This document shows, one piece after another, positions 1 to 9,720 of a stretch of DNA of 64,000 nt. The stretch covers positions 1 through 64,000 of the forward strand of contig JACRJQ010000002.1 of NCBI GenBank assembly GCA_016215405.1, given 5' to 3'. Numbering within the stretch: the first letter of the stretch is position 1; every line of letters starts with the position of its first letter. Both the position numbers and the translations under genes were made by a program. Source of the DNA: Candidatus Tayloriibacteriota bacterium (GTDB taxonomy: Bacteria; Patescibacteria; Paceibacteria; UBA9973; UBA6065). Below the pieces are notes generated by a model. It worked only from the letters and a program-made list of their open reading frames with translations, searched no databases and had not been told where the DNA came from.

Positions 1-1
1 C

Positions 2-3000
2 GAGTTAGGCAACATGTCCTTCGAATCCGACGCAGGAGTGCTCGCCTGGACCGATCTTCCTGTGACCTCCGCTTCTGCCCAGGGCGTAAAGCAGAGCTAT
101 ACGGCCCAGCTCAACGGCAACTCCATGCTCACCGTATACGGCGAGTCAGACGGCGTAGGGGGAGTGCAGAACCTCGGCGTGGGCATCGGCTCTACGACTC
201 CGTGGGGATATCTGTCGGTGAATCCGAATAATATCGGGTCTGGACGCCCGCTGTTCGCTGTGGGCTCGTCTACGGCGACGCAGCTTGTAGTGTCGACTGC
301 AGGTAACGTTGGTATCGGAACCACTGATCCACGAAACATCGGCCTTCTCATAGACAAACCTCAGAACTCGTTCGTCACGACGGACAGCAGCGCGAACGCG
401 TGGAACTACAAGGCGCAGCTTTTTATAAAGTCTGGTACGAGCGGCGGGAACGGCCTCGGGCTCTTCGTCGACAACACCGCTAACGCCCGTACCGCATACA
501 TCCAGGCGGGCCACGCAGACTATGCGCTCGCCTCGGCCGTCTCGGATTCCGAGCTCGCGCTCCAGCCGTTCGGAGGAAACGTCGGCGTGGGAACGTCGAG
601 CCCTGCTCAAAAGCTCACTGTGGCGGGCGGAGGCTCGAACTTCATAGCTCTCGACCCTGCGGGAGGAAACGACGCGACCATCAGGCTCAACAGGGGCAAC
701 TCGAGCAACTATTATGGAACGCAATTCAGCCAGACGAACGCATGGACGACGACATGGCAGCTCGGTTACTTCGGGGGCTCGCCTAACGCCGCAGACCTGA
801 CCGTCTACGATTCAGGAACTCCTCGAGTAACCTTCGCTACGGGCGGCAACGTGGGTATCGGCACGACTACTCCGCAGGTGCCTCTGAGCGTCGCAGGCGA
901 GATACGCACGTCAGGAACTTCGCCTCTTCTGAGCTTCTATGACATGACGGTCGGCGGCACTTCGAGGAATTGGGCGATATACGGTAGCGACATCGCGGAA
1001 GGAGACCTCAATTTTAAGGTAAGCACTGCGGCCGGTGGAAACCCAACTTCCGGAACTTCTGTTATGTACTTTAACGGATCTGGCAACGTCGGCATCGGCA
1101 CGACGTCTCCATCCGCGAAGCTCGCGATCGCAGGCCAGACCTACTCCAATACCCTCAAGCAGGAGGGCGGATTCACGAGCCATCGAGGACAGGCAGTGGG
1201 TCTCCAGCTCCTCGGTCTTCAGGGCGGCTGGAATTCAGGTATCGGATTCGGCTCTACCAACGCGAACCCTGCCGGTGGATTCGTATTCGACAACGCGACG
1301 GGCGATCTCACATACTACTCGACGACCTCGACGAGCAACTTCCTCTCAGGCGACGCCGATCTCGTTATAAAGGCGTCGGGCAACGTAGGAATCGGGACCA
1401 CGAACCCTGGCAACAAGCTCACCGTCCTCGATTCTGCGACGAACAGCGGATTCTATGTCGCGCCGGCGTGCGACTCTACGAGCAAAGTCTGTCTCGGAAA
1501 CGGGACAGGGAACCGCGTAATCGTCCTCGACAAGACAGGAGGCAACGAGGTCATCCAGCTCTGGACGAATAACAACGAAAGGATGCGCATCGGATCTGAG
1601 GGTAATGTCGGCATCGGTACGTCGTCTGCGTATCCGTATCTTCTTTCCGTCGGCGGCACGTCGTCTGCGAACGGCGGTCTCATATTCACGAATTCCGGCA
1701 CCGAGAATACTCCGTCTGGTATCGTCGTAGACCAGGGCTCGAACGCTCGTGTCGGTCTTATAAAGATAGGAGGGCTCGAAGGAATGCTCACTCATACCGC
1801 GGCTGTGCCGTTCAGGATCGGTAGGACATCGGCGACGAGCGTCGCTTCGACTACGAGCGGCAACTTCACCACCGAGCTCCTTATCAGCACGACGGGTAAC
1901 GTCGGAATCGGCACGACGTCGCCGACGGCGAAATTCGAGGTGAACGGGAACACGTATGTGAACGGAAGCGTCGGTATCGGGACAGCGGCCCCTATCTCGG
2001 CTTTGCACATCGCGACGAACGCTCCTATCGTCCGTCTCGAAGACACGGTGACGACGATAAAGAGCAACATACAGTCGTCAGGAGGAATCCTCTCTCTTAA
2101 CGCGGATACCGGAAACGGCGCCGCGGGATCGAGAGCTATAACTCTTAACCTCTTCGGCACGGAATACGCCCGACTCAATAACTCTGGAAACTTCGGCATC
2201 GGAACTTCGTCGCCGTACGCGCGCCTCTCTGTCGCCGGTCCTGTGGTCGCCGACAGCTTTAACGCGACAAATACCGCCGCGACGTCCACCTTTGCCGGAG
2301 GATTGAGCGTAGGTAATGGGGCGCTCTCGTACGACTGGTCGTCGGGGGTCACGAGCATAGACAATCTCGAGCTCGGCTCCTTCATGTTCGATACGAACGC
2401 GGGAATGGTCTCGTGGGCAGATATGCCGGTGACCGCGACTGCCGCCGCGGGCGTTGTGCAGAGCTATACCGCTCAGCTCGACGGAAACCCGCTCCTCACC
2501 GTCTACGCGGAATCTGACGGGGCAGGGGGTATAAGGAATCCGCGCGTAGGGGTCGGATCGACCACGCCTTGGGCGCAGCTCTCCGTGAATCCGAACAATG
2601 CAGGCGGCCCTGCGTTCGCGATCGGGTCGTCGACAAAGACCGATTTCGTCGTGACGAACGGCGGTAGCGTGGGCGTGGGAACCACCTCACCTTACGCGAG
2701 GCTCTCTGTCGTGTCGAACGCGGCCAATACGGCTTCGGCGGCGGCGGCCGTGGTGGATACCTCGGTGCTGTGGGATAACGATGGCGCGCGCCTCCTCTCT
2801 CTCCGGTCGAACGGCGTCGAGAGGCTCGGCGTCGCAAGGAGCGGGACGGTGAGGATCGGCAGGAGCTCTGGCTCGTGGAGCACGGACGACGACGTCGAGT
2901 CCCTCATATCGGTCCGCGACACCTCTCAGGGCGATGCCGCTGTGAACGGCTTCGCATTCCTCACTTCAGCCGCTTCGAACTGGACGGGCTCGAACTACGG

Positions 3001-6000
3001 CTTCTTCAAGTCGCAAGGAGGCTGGACGGGCTGGACCACGACCCAGGAGACCGGCAACGCGGGAGCGACCACGTCGGCGGAGATATACACGGATCCATCC
3101 GATGCATACATAAACTTGGCTGTGAACGGCACTACGCGGACCCAATTCAATCCGACGGTAGCCGACGGGGCATCTGCTGTCGCGAATCTCCTCGATACAT
3201 CGACGAACCTAGCGAACGCATCGGCCAAGCTCCTCGCCGTCCGAAACGCTGGATCGGAAAAGCTCACCGTTCTCGCGAACGGAAACGTCGGAATCAATGC
3301 GACCGCTCCTGCAGCGCCTCTCGATGTTCAGGCCAACCTCACCGGGGGGACGGGCCTCATCGTTAGGAGGAACGCGGGACAGTATATCTCCGTAGACGAG
3401 TCGGATGGTTCATCGCACAGGATAACAGCCGTTTCGAGCACTGGTGCCGAGAAGCCTCTCACTATAAACAACAGCGTCACCGGCACGGGCGCCACGTCAA
3501 ATACATACACGGCTTTCCTTATCGATGACGTCGAGAGGATGAGGGTCGACTATACCGGAAAGGTCGGTATCGGAACTACAACTCCGGTCGATGCTCTTAC
3601 TATTCAGACGAATGACTCACACGAACAGCTCTTATTGTCCTCGACCCCAGGATCAGGATATTCGTCGAGGATGCGATTTATAAGCAATGCCGGCTATGCT
3701 TATAACAATTACATCGGCGCAGACACTCTTGGTTCGGGAAATGTTGGCCTCATATTTCAGACAGGTAACGGCTCTACGAACACGCGCATGGTGATCGATG
3801 TGAACGGTAACGTAGGAATTGGTTCCACCACTCCTTGGGCCCGACTCGGTATCAAAGGGTCAGACGCTTCTGCGAACACCCGCTCCTTCGCCGTATCGAA
3901 TTCGAGCGATACGAGCCTCTGGGAGATAAGGAACGATGGAAAGCTGCTCTCTCAGGGAAATTCCGGCAGGCTCTACTTCGACCTGAGCGGTACCGCTGGT
4001 ACGACGACATCGTCGCTTATAACCGTTAACGGACAATCGAACGCGACGACTCAGACCGTTCTCACCCTCGCCGATGCGGCAGGGAGGTCTCTCATTGCGA
4101 ACTTCAATAGTGACGGTAGCGGACAGAGAAATCTCTCGTTCAACGATGGAACGAACGGCGTGTTCAAGATTGCCGCTATCACCGGACATCCGGCAGGGAA
4201 CATGATCGACTACGTGACCGTCAATCCGACGATCAATCCTTCTTCGGGTAGCGGCTCCGGCTCCGCCCTTTTGGTAAGTCCGACGATCAATCAGACAGGA
4301 GGCGCTAACGGCACCGTATACGGTCTTCGTGTCAACCCAACGCTTACTTCCGCTGCGGATTTTCGCGCTGTCCAGATCGACAACAACGCTCAGTACGCGA
4401 TCTACCAGAGCGGTGCGAGCGCAAGGAACTACTTCGCGGGAAATGTCGGTATCGGAACCACTTCACCTGCTCAGAGCCTCCATATCGATTCAGGCTCCGC
4501 ATCGGTACTTCCGATAATGAGACTTTCGGGCGGAGGACAGGCGACGGCAAATCTCGGCAGGGCAAGTAACTTCTTTGCGGCAAATGCTGCAGATCTCGCG
4601 CTTTTGGCCCCGTCAGGACAAAAACTCTTCTTCGGTATAGGGTCAAGCGCTTCCGCGGTAATCGATTCATCTGGAAATTTCGGAATCGGCACAACCTCGC
4701 CGTCGCAACTGCTCTCTGTCGCTGGAAACATCTACTCTACCGGCTTCGCGAGGATCGCTGGCAGCAACGGCCTCTCTATCGGTAACGACACAGGCTTTAA
4801 CAGAGTACAAATATCTACGACCGGGTTTACCAGGCTTGGTGTTTTGAACTCAAGCAACGCCTATCTTCCTATTTCGGCCCAAGCGCTTAGCATCGGAAGC
4901 AATTACGGTGATTCTGCGCCGCCATCGAACGGTGCGATAATAGAAGGCAATGTTGGAATCGGCACGACGAGTCCTATAAGCAGGCTCCAGCTCGGTTCCA
5001 ACTGGACGGCGAATCCGGGAGGTACCAATACGGTGTATCTTTCAAACTCAGGTTTCGCGAATAGCAATATCGCTCCGGAGGCGATAATCACCACGTCGAG
5101 CTCTAACACGACTCCAGGCGCGTCGATCGGTCTCGCTCTCCATAATACCGACACCACCGCAGGAGGTTATTCGCCACTCTTCGTGTTTAGCAAGAGGGAA
5201 AGCGGAGGAACTGCATACAACTCCTCAATCGCGGCTATAGGCGCAAGGACCGTGACAGGTAGCGGTTCGGGCACTGACTGGATCGATGGTGATCTTATGT
5301 TCTATACCGCCCCGACGGCAGGCAGCGGTCTCCTCGAGAGGATGAGGATTGACCAAGCAGGAAATATCGGCATCGGTACGACCACTGCGACGAGCAAGCT
5401 CTATGTCACTGGAACGTCCGGTCTCACGCTCGATGCCGGTGGAGGCTCGGGTGCGGCGCAGTTAAGGTTCATATCGTATAACTCGAACGTGGCGACTACT
5501 GACACTCTCTCGACGAGCTTTACCGGTGGTCTCAAGCACACCACCGCATCGGGTCTCACCATCGGACCGAGCGGAGTGAATCCTGCTAACAACAACAGTA
5601 TGCTTGCGGTTGAAGGAAGCGCTGCTATCGGAGCAAACTATGCCGGGGCGACGACCTTTAGCCCGCCGACGAACGGTCTTCTTGTGGAGGGAAACGTCGG
5701 CATCGGAACGACTTCACCGTATCAAAAGCTTTCGGTTGTTGGTAATGTTGTCGCTGAGAGCTTTATAGCGACATCGACGACCGCAACCTCGACTATCGCT
5801 GGATTCCTTGACGTTAACGGCACAGGCTCGAACGCTACCTCGACATTCGCTTCTAACCTTTGGGTAAAGGGGACTCTTCGAACTGGTACGGGGTCGCTCT
5901 ATCTCAACGACACTTCGATAACGGCAGGAAACAGCGGATTCCAGCTCAACACGACCGGAAACTCCTATGTAAATAACGTCTCTGGAAATTTCGGGATAGG

Positions 6001-9000
6001 CACCAATAACCCTTCGACCGCGAAACTTCAGGTCGTGGGCAATGTCCAGAATTCCTATTCGTATACAGGCGGATCGAGCGCTATGGCGAACTCGGTAGAT
6101 CTCAGCTATATCGCCAACTCATCCGGCGGAGGATTGGGCGCCGGTCTCGGCGCTAACGTTAGCCTCTCTGGTACCGGCGGACCGCAGGTTCTCGGATCTG
6201 TCTACGGAAAGCTCAATCTGAGCGGTAGCCCGTCGGTCACCTATCTCGGCGCGGGCGTGTTCAATACCGGCATGTCGTCGGGTAGCGTTGGCAGCACGGC
6301 TGGAGTCCTCGGTATGGTCGAGCACTACGGAGGCACTGCGACGAACGCTTCGGCCGGTGAGTTCAAATTCCTCAGTGGCACCGGCGTGACGAACGGATAT
6401 GGCGTCAACATAGGCACCATCGGCGGCACGAACAAGTGGTCTCTCTACTCATCGGACGCGTCTGCTCCATCGTATTTCGCCGGTAACGTTGGCATCGGCA
6501 CGACGACCCCTGCCGCAAAGCTCGACGTTGCCGGCGCAATGAGGGGGCTTCAGACCGGCGCCTTCCTTGGGTATTGGTACGACGATACGGGAGCCAGCGG
6601 CACCTTCAACGGTCGTCACATCCACACCGAGCTCATAACGAATCCTAATTGGTCATCAAAGAGTGTGCAGGGCCAGTCGGACAATATAACCCTCAGGCTC
6701 GTCGGTTATATCAAGCCGGCCTATACCGAGACCTATACCTTCTACTCGACCTCGGATGACGGACAGAGGCTCTATGTCAACGGTCAGCAGCTCATAAACA
6801 ACTGGGCTTCTCAGGGTTCGACTGAAAAGAGCGCAACTATCGCGCTTACCGCAGGCAGGTGGTATCCGATCGTCGCCGAGCATTATCAGGGAACGGGTGG
6901 CGAGAGCTATAAGCTCGAATGGCAGTCGACTTCCCAAGCGCGCGAGGTTCTCGGCAACACTCCATCTACGATCGCATACTCGAACATCGATCCGATGCAG
7001 GCGCTCAGGGGACCGTTCCCTTCGGACGTCGTCACGGCTGGAAACTTCGTCGAGAAGTCTGTCACTCTCAACGCGACGACGACGGGCTGGCACAGGATCA
7101 TCTCGGCTAATCCTGGCGGTATATCGCAGTTTAGCGCCGGTACCATCAGGTACTATGCACTCAACCAATATGACGGCCAATACGTCGAAGGAGAATTCCA
7201 ATTCTCGGGCGCGGGTTACGGAGGAGCTTCGACCATATTCGCTACGAGAGGTTCTACGTACACGGCTGGACAGACCCCGGTCATATCTCAGGTGCGCGTA
7301 AGCAACAACAACGGCGACTCGGTGTATGTCGACGTGTACGTGAGCACGGTAGGCAGCCCTCAACCGATCATCTTCCTCGGTTACGGCCCGAAGATGCCTA
7401 ACTTCGTAACGCCGGTCTCGGGCGCTGTCGCAGGGCCTGGGGGCTTGAAGACGATCACCATGGGCGCAGGCGCTCATATTACGGATCTCAACTTTGAAGG
7501 CGAAGCCGCGAATGGATCCACGTATGGTCAGATGAATTTCGTAAATAACTACGCAAGCTCCGGACAGGCGTCAGCCCAGATCCGCGCCGTCGCGCTCGCC
7601 ACGGCGGGTTCCGGCTACGCTCCGGCGGGACTTACGTTCTATACCGGGTATAACAACGGTCCGACCGAGAGGATGAGGATCGACGACAACGGAAGGATCG
7701 GCATCGGGACGACAAGCCCTCAGAAAGTTCTCCATGTATTTGACAGCACCCAGGCCGTAGGCAACCCTACGATCAGGCTGGAGGGCCGTCAGGGAGGGTA
7801 TGGAGCGGGTATCGAGGCGGGCAGCGCTCTTACGACGAGCGGCGCGTATCTCTCGATGGGCAAGGCCGTATGGGACGGAGAGAACTCCTGGAACTCTACC
7901 GCGTCTACTCAAGATTCGTATTTCACCGTCCACACCACTTTGGATGGGACTTTGGCTGAGAAGTTCAGGATCACATCGAGCGGAAACGTCGGTATCAGCC
8001 AAAACTCGCCTGCATCCGGAGCGAACTCGGTATTCCTTCATGTTGGAGACGGAACGACTTCTCTTAACAAGGACGCGTACGTGAGGCTTCAGTCTGGAAA
8101 CGGCTCTGGAGGCGCGCGATCGTGGGATATGCACGTATCGGGAGGCGGCGCGTACTGGGAGGTGAAGGATACAGGAGGAAACGCAGGTATTCGAGCGAAT
8201 TACGCGAGCTCGATAGGGATCCAGTTCTATGGATACGGCGCGGGAACGCTGGTCACCGACGCGTCAGGAAATATAACGGCTTCTTCCGATGAGAGGCTCA
8301 AGGATATTCAAGGCGGCTATGCGCGAGGCCTCGCAGATATCATGAACATAGAGCCTATACTCTATAAGTGGAATGCGACTTCGACGTTCGATTCTCTGAA
8401 TACGTACGCGGGATTCTCTGCTCAGAACGTCCAAGCATCGATACCTGAGGCGGTCGCAACGGGGACGAACGGCTATCTCGGTCTCCAAGACAGGCCGATC
8501 ATCGCCTCGCTCGTAAACGCGGTCAAGAATATAAACCAGGTCATGAACGTCACCGAGGCTACCACGACGGCTCCTTCGTTCAAGATCGACGCATCCGGCA
8601 ATATCGGCATCGGCACTACGACGCCGGACTATAGGCTCCATGTCATCGGCGATGTGGCAGCCACCTCGTTCGTGAACATCTCTACGAGGGAGGCAAAGAA
8701 GGATATTGAATACCTCGGTAAGGAGGACAAGGCGTCGGTCCTCGATAGAATAAAGACCATCGGCGTAGCGCAGTATCATTACAATATCGAGGACTCCTCT
8801 GCTCCGCTTCGTCTCGGACTTATCGCCGAGGAGGCGCCGGTAGAAGTGCTCGCCGTGGGAGGAAAGGGCGTCGATATATATAAGCTATCCACGTTTATCC
8901 TCGCCGGAGTGCAGGAGCTCGGAGACAAGTTCGATTCGTTCGAGCTTACGCTGGGAGACCTCGCTTCGACGACCATGGCGCTCGCTTCGACGACGAACGC

Positions 9001-9718
9001 TCTCGATCAGAGGCTCGCCGCGGCGGAGGCGGCTCTCGCACAGGTCCTCGCCGAGAGAGCTTCGACGACGGCATCGACTTCGTCCTCGACCATAGCGATA
9101 ACTTGGTCGTCCGATATCGGCGCTCAGATACTCTCCCTCATCGAGAGCGCAGGCCTGCGATTCGCCAACGGCATCGCATATATAAGGGAGCTGGTCGCAG
9201 AAAAGCTGACCGCGAATGTCGCGTATATAAAAGACGCAGTCATAGAGTCCGCGACGGTGGATGCTCTCACCGTGGGATCGGCGGACAAGAGGCATGGCAT
9301 AACCCTCTATGACGAATATACCGGTTTGCCGTACTGCCTCAAGATAAACAACGGTATGACGCTCACGTCTCCGGGCGCGTGCTCGACGGTGCAGGGAAGC
9401 AGCGCGAATGGCGGCACGACCGAGAATCAGACAGAGATACCTACGGGCGCTCCTGAGGATCCGAACGCCACGACTACGGAGCAGACCTTGCCTGGAGAGA
9501 CCGCGACGTCCACTCCTCCTGTAGCGACCGAGGGCGAGACCGCCACATCAACGCCGTCAGAGCCTGCACCAGAAGCGCCGATCGGTACCGAGCCTGTAAC
9601 TGAGCCTGTACAGGAGGAGCCTTCGTCTGAGCCATCCGTGTCTACAGAGACTCCTTCCGTCGCGTCCGAGTCCACCCCTCAATCTGAGCCTGTTTCCGAG
9701 CCTGTAGCTACGCCTTAA
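2..9718 (+). CDS. Giant repetitive surface protein with tandem S74 chaperone-type domains (5' end outside window)
   Basis: The frame is open from base 2. The residues before the first ATG (base 14) align with an internal repeat near base 2370 (LGNMSFESDAG versus LGSFMFDTNAG), so the true start lies left of the window. About 3,238 residues are visible, rich in Ser, Thr, Gly and Asn. Roughly 25 copies of a GN(V/I/F)GIGTTxP motif are each followed by a short beta-rich stretch. A PA14-like domain lies near residues 2,180-2,305 (YTFYSTSDDGQRLYVNG). Two S74-like segments follow near residue 2,755 (SSDERLKDI) and near 2,885 (STREAKKDI), both with a Ser...Lys pair. The end is an Ala-rich helix, a two-Cys segment and a Pro/Glu/Ser/Thr tail. 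S74 domains are known as self-cleaving trimerisation chaperones of phage fibres. A surface fibre or adhesin role is inferred. Confidence 0.85.
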   Translation, partial: ELGNMSFESDAGVLAWTDLPVTSASAQGVKQSYTAQLNGNSMLTVYGESDGVGGVQNLGVGIGSTTPWGYLSVNPNNIGSGRPLFAVGSSTATQLVVSTAGNVGIGTTDPRNIGLLIDKPQNSFVTTDSSANAWNYKAQLFIKSGTSGGNGLGLFVDNTANARTAYIQAGHADYALASAVSDSELALQPFGGNVGVGTSSPAQKLTVAGGGSNFIALDPAGGNDATIRLNRGNSSNYYGTQFSQTNAWTTTWQLGYFGGSPNAADLTVYDSGTPRVTFATGGNVGIGTTTPQVPLSVAGEIRTSGTSPLLSFYDMTVGGTSRNWAIYGSDIAEGDLNFKVSTAAGGNPTSGTSVMYFNGSGNVGIGTTSPSAKLAIAGQTYSNTLKQEGGFTSHRGQAVGLQLLGLQGGWNSGIGFGSTNANPAGGFVFDNATGDLTYYSTTSTSNFLSGDADLVIKASGNVGIGTTNPGNKLTVLDSATNSGFYVAPACDSTSKVCLGNGTGNRVIVLDKTGGNEVIQLWTNNNERMRIGSEGNVGIGTSSAYPYLLSVGGTSSANGGLIFTNSGTENTPSGIVVDQGSNARVGLIKIGGLEGMLTHTAAVPFRIGRTSATSVASTTSGNFTTELLISTTGNVGIGTTSPTAKFEVNGNTYVNGSVGIGTAAPISALHIATNAPIVRLEDTVTTIKSNIQSSGGILSLNADTGNGAAGSRAITLNLFGTEYARLNNSGNFGIGTSSPYARLSVAGPVVADSFNATNTAATSTFAGGLSVGNGALSYDWSSGVTSIDNLELGSFMFDTNAGMVSWADMPVTATAAAGVVQSYTAQLDGNPLLTVYAESDGAGGIRNPRVGVGSTTPWAQLSVNPNNAGGPAFAIGSSTKTDFVVTNGGSVGVGTTSPYARLSVVSNAANTASAAAAVVDTSVLWDNDGARLLSLRSNGVERLGVARSGTVRIGRSSGSWSTDDDVESLISVRDTSQGDAAVNGFAFLTSAASNWTGSNYGFFKSQGGWTGWTTTQETGNAGATTSAEIYTDPSDAYINLAVNGTTRTQFNPTVADGASAVANLLDTSTNLANASAKLLAVRNAGSEKLTVLANGNVGINATAPAAPLDVQANLTGGTGLIVRRNAGQYISVDESDGSSHRITAVSSTGAEKPLTINNSVTGTGATSNTYTAFLIDDVERMRVDYTGKVGIGTTTPVDALTIQTNDSHEQLLLSSTPGSGYSSRMRFISNAGYAYNNYIGADTLGSGNVGLIFQTGNGSTNTRMVIDVNGNVGIGSTTPWARLGIKGSDASANTRSFAVSNSSDTSLWEIRNDGKLLSQGNSGRLYFDLSGTAGTTTSSLITVNGQSNATTQTVLTLADAAGRSLIANFNSDGSGQRNLSFNDGTNGVFKIAAITGHPAGNMIDYVTVNPTINPSSGSGSGSALLVSPTINQTGGANGTVYGLRVNPTLTSAADFRAVQIDNNAQYAIYQSGASARNYFAGNVGIGTTSPAQSLHIDSGSASVLPIMRLSGGGQATANLGRASNFFAANAADLALLAPSGQKLFFGIGSSASAVIDSSGNFGIGTTSPSQLLSVAGNIYSTGFARIAGSNGLSIGNDTGFNRVQISTTGFTRLGVLNSSNAYLPISAQALSIGSNYGDSAPPSNGAIIEGNVGIGTTSPISRLQLGSNWTANPGGTNTVYLSNSGFANSNIAPEAIITTSSSNTTPGASIGLALHNTDTTAGGYSPLFVFSKRESGGTAYNSSIAAIGARTVTGSGSGTDWIDGDLMFYTAPTAGSGLLERMRIDQAGNIGIGTTTATSKLYVTGTSGLTLDAGGGSGAAQLRFISYNSNVATTDTLSTSFTGGLKHTTASGLTIGPSGVNPANNNSMLAVEGSAAIGANYAGATTFSPPTNGLLVEGNVGIGTTSPYQKLSVVGNVVAESFIATSTTATSTIAGFLDVNGTGSNATSTFASNLWVKGTLRTGTGSLYLNDTSITAGNSGFQLNTTGNSYVNNVSGNFGIGTNNPSTAKLQVVGNVQNSYSYTGGSSAMANSVDLSYIANSSGGGLGAGLGANVSLSGTGGPQVLGSVYGKLNLSGSPSVTYLGAGVFNTGMSSGSVGSTAGVLGMVEHYGGTATNASAGEFKFLSGTGVTNGYGVNIGTIGGTNKWSLYSSDASAPSYFAGNVGIGTTTPAAKLDVAGAMRGLQTGAFLGYWYDDTGASGTFNGRHIHTELITNPNWSSKSVQGQSDNITLRLVGYIKPAYTETYTFYSTSDDGQRLYVNGQQLINNWASQGSTEKSATIALTAGRWYPIVAEHYQGTGGESYKLEWQSTSQAREVLGNTPSTIAYSNIDPMQALRGPFPSDVVTAGNFVEKSVTLNATTTGWHRIISANPGGISQFSAGTIRYYALNQYDGQYVEGEFQFSGAGYGGASTIFATRGSTYTAGQTPVISQVRVSNNNGDSVYVDVYVSTVGSPQPIIFLGYGPKMPNFVTPVSGAVAGPGGLKTITMGAGAHITDLNFEGEAANGSTYGQMNFVNNYASSGQASAQIRAVALATAGSGYAPAGLTFYTGYNNGPTERMRIDDNGRIGIGTTSPQKVLHVFDSTQAVGNPTIRLEGRQGGYGAGIEAGSALTTSGAYLSMGKAVWDGENSWNSTASTQDSYFTVHTTLDGTLAEKFRITSSGNVGISQNSPASGANSVFLHVGDGTTSLNKDAYVRLQSGNGSGGARSWDMHVSGGGAYWEVKDTGGNAGIRANYASSIGIQFYGYGAGTLVTDASGNITASSDERLKDIQGGYARGLADIMNIEPILYKWNATSTFDSLNTYAGFSAQNVQASIPEAVATGTNGYLGLQDRPIIASLVNAVKNINQVMNVTEATTTAPSFKIDASGNIGIGTTTPDYRLHVIGDVAATSFVNISTREAKKDIEYLGKEDKASVLDRIKTIGVAQYHYNIEDSSAPLRLGLIAEEAPVEVLAVGGKGVDIYKLSTFILAGVQELGDKFDSFELTLGDLASTTMALASTTNALDQRLAAAEAALAQVLAERASTTASTSSSTIAITWSSDIGAQILSLIESAGLRFANGIAYIRELVAEKLTANVAYIKDAVIESATVDALTVGSADKRHGITLYDEYTGLPYCLKINNGMTLTSPGACSTVQGSSANGGTTENQTEIPTGAPEDPNATTTEQTLPGETATSTPPVATEGETATSTPSEPAPEAPIGTEPVTEPVQEEPSSEPSVSTETPSVASESTPQSEPVSEPVATP

Positions 9719-9720
9719 TT

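Noticed and set aside
9427..9718. Short Pro/Glu/Ser/Thr repeats as a CRISPR or tandem DNA repeat
   Set aside because: The repetition is at the protein level in the tail of the giant protein. There are no regular spacers.
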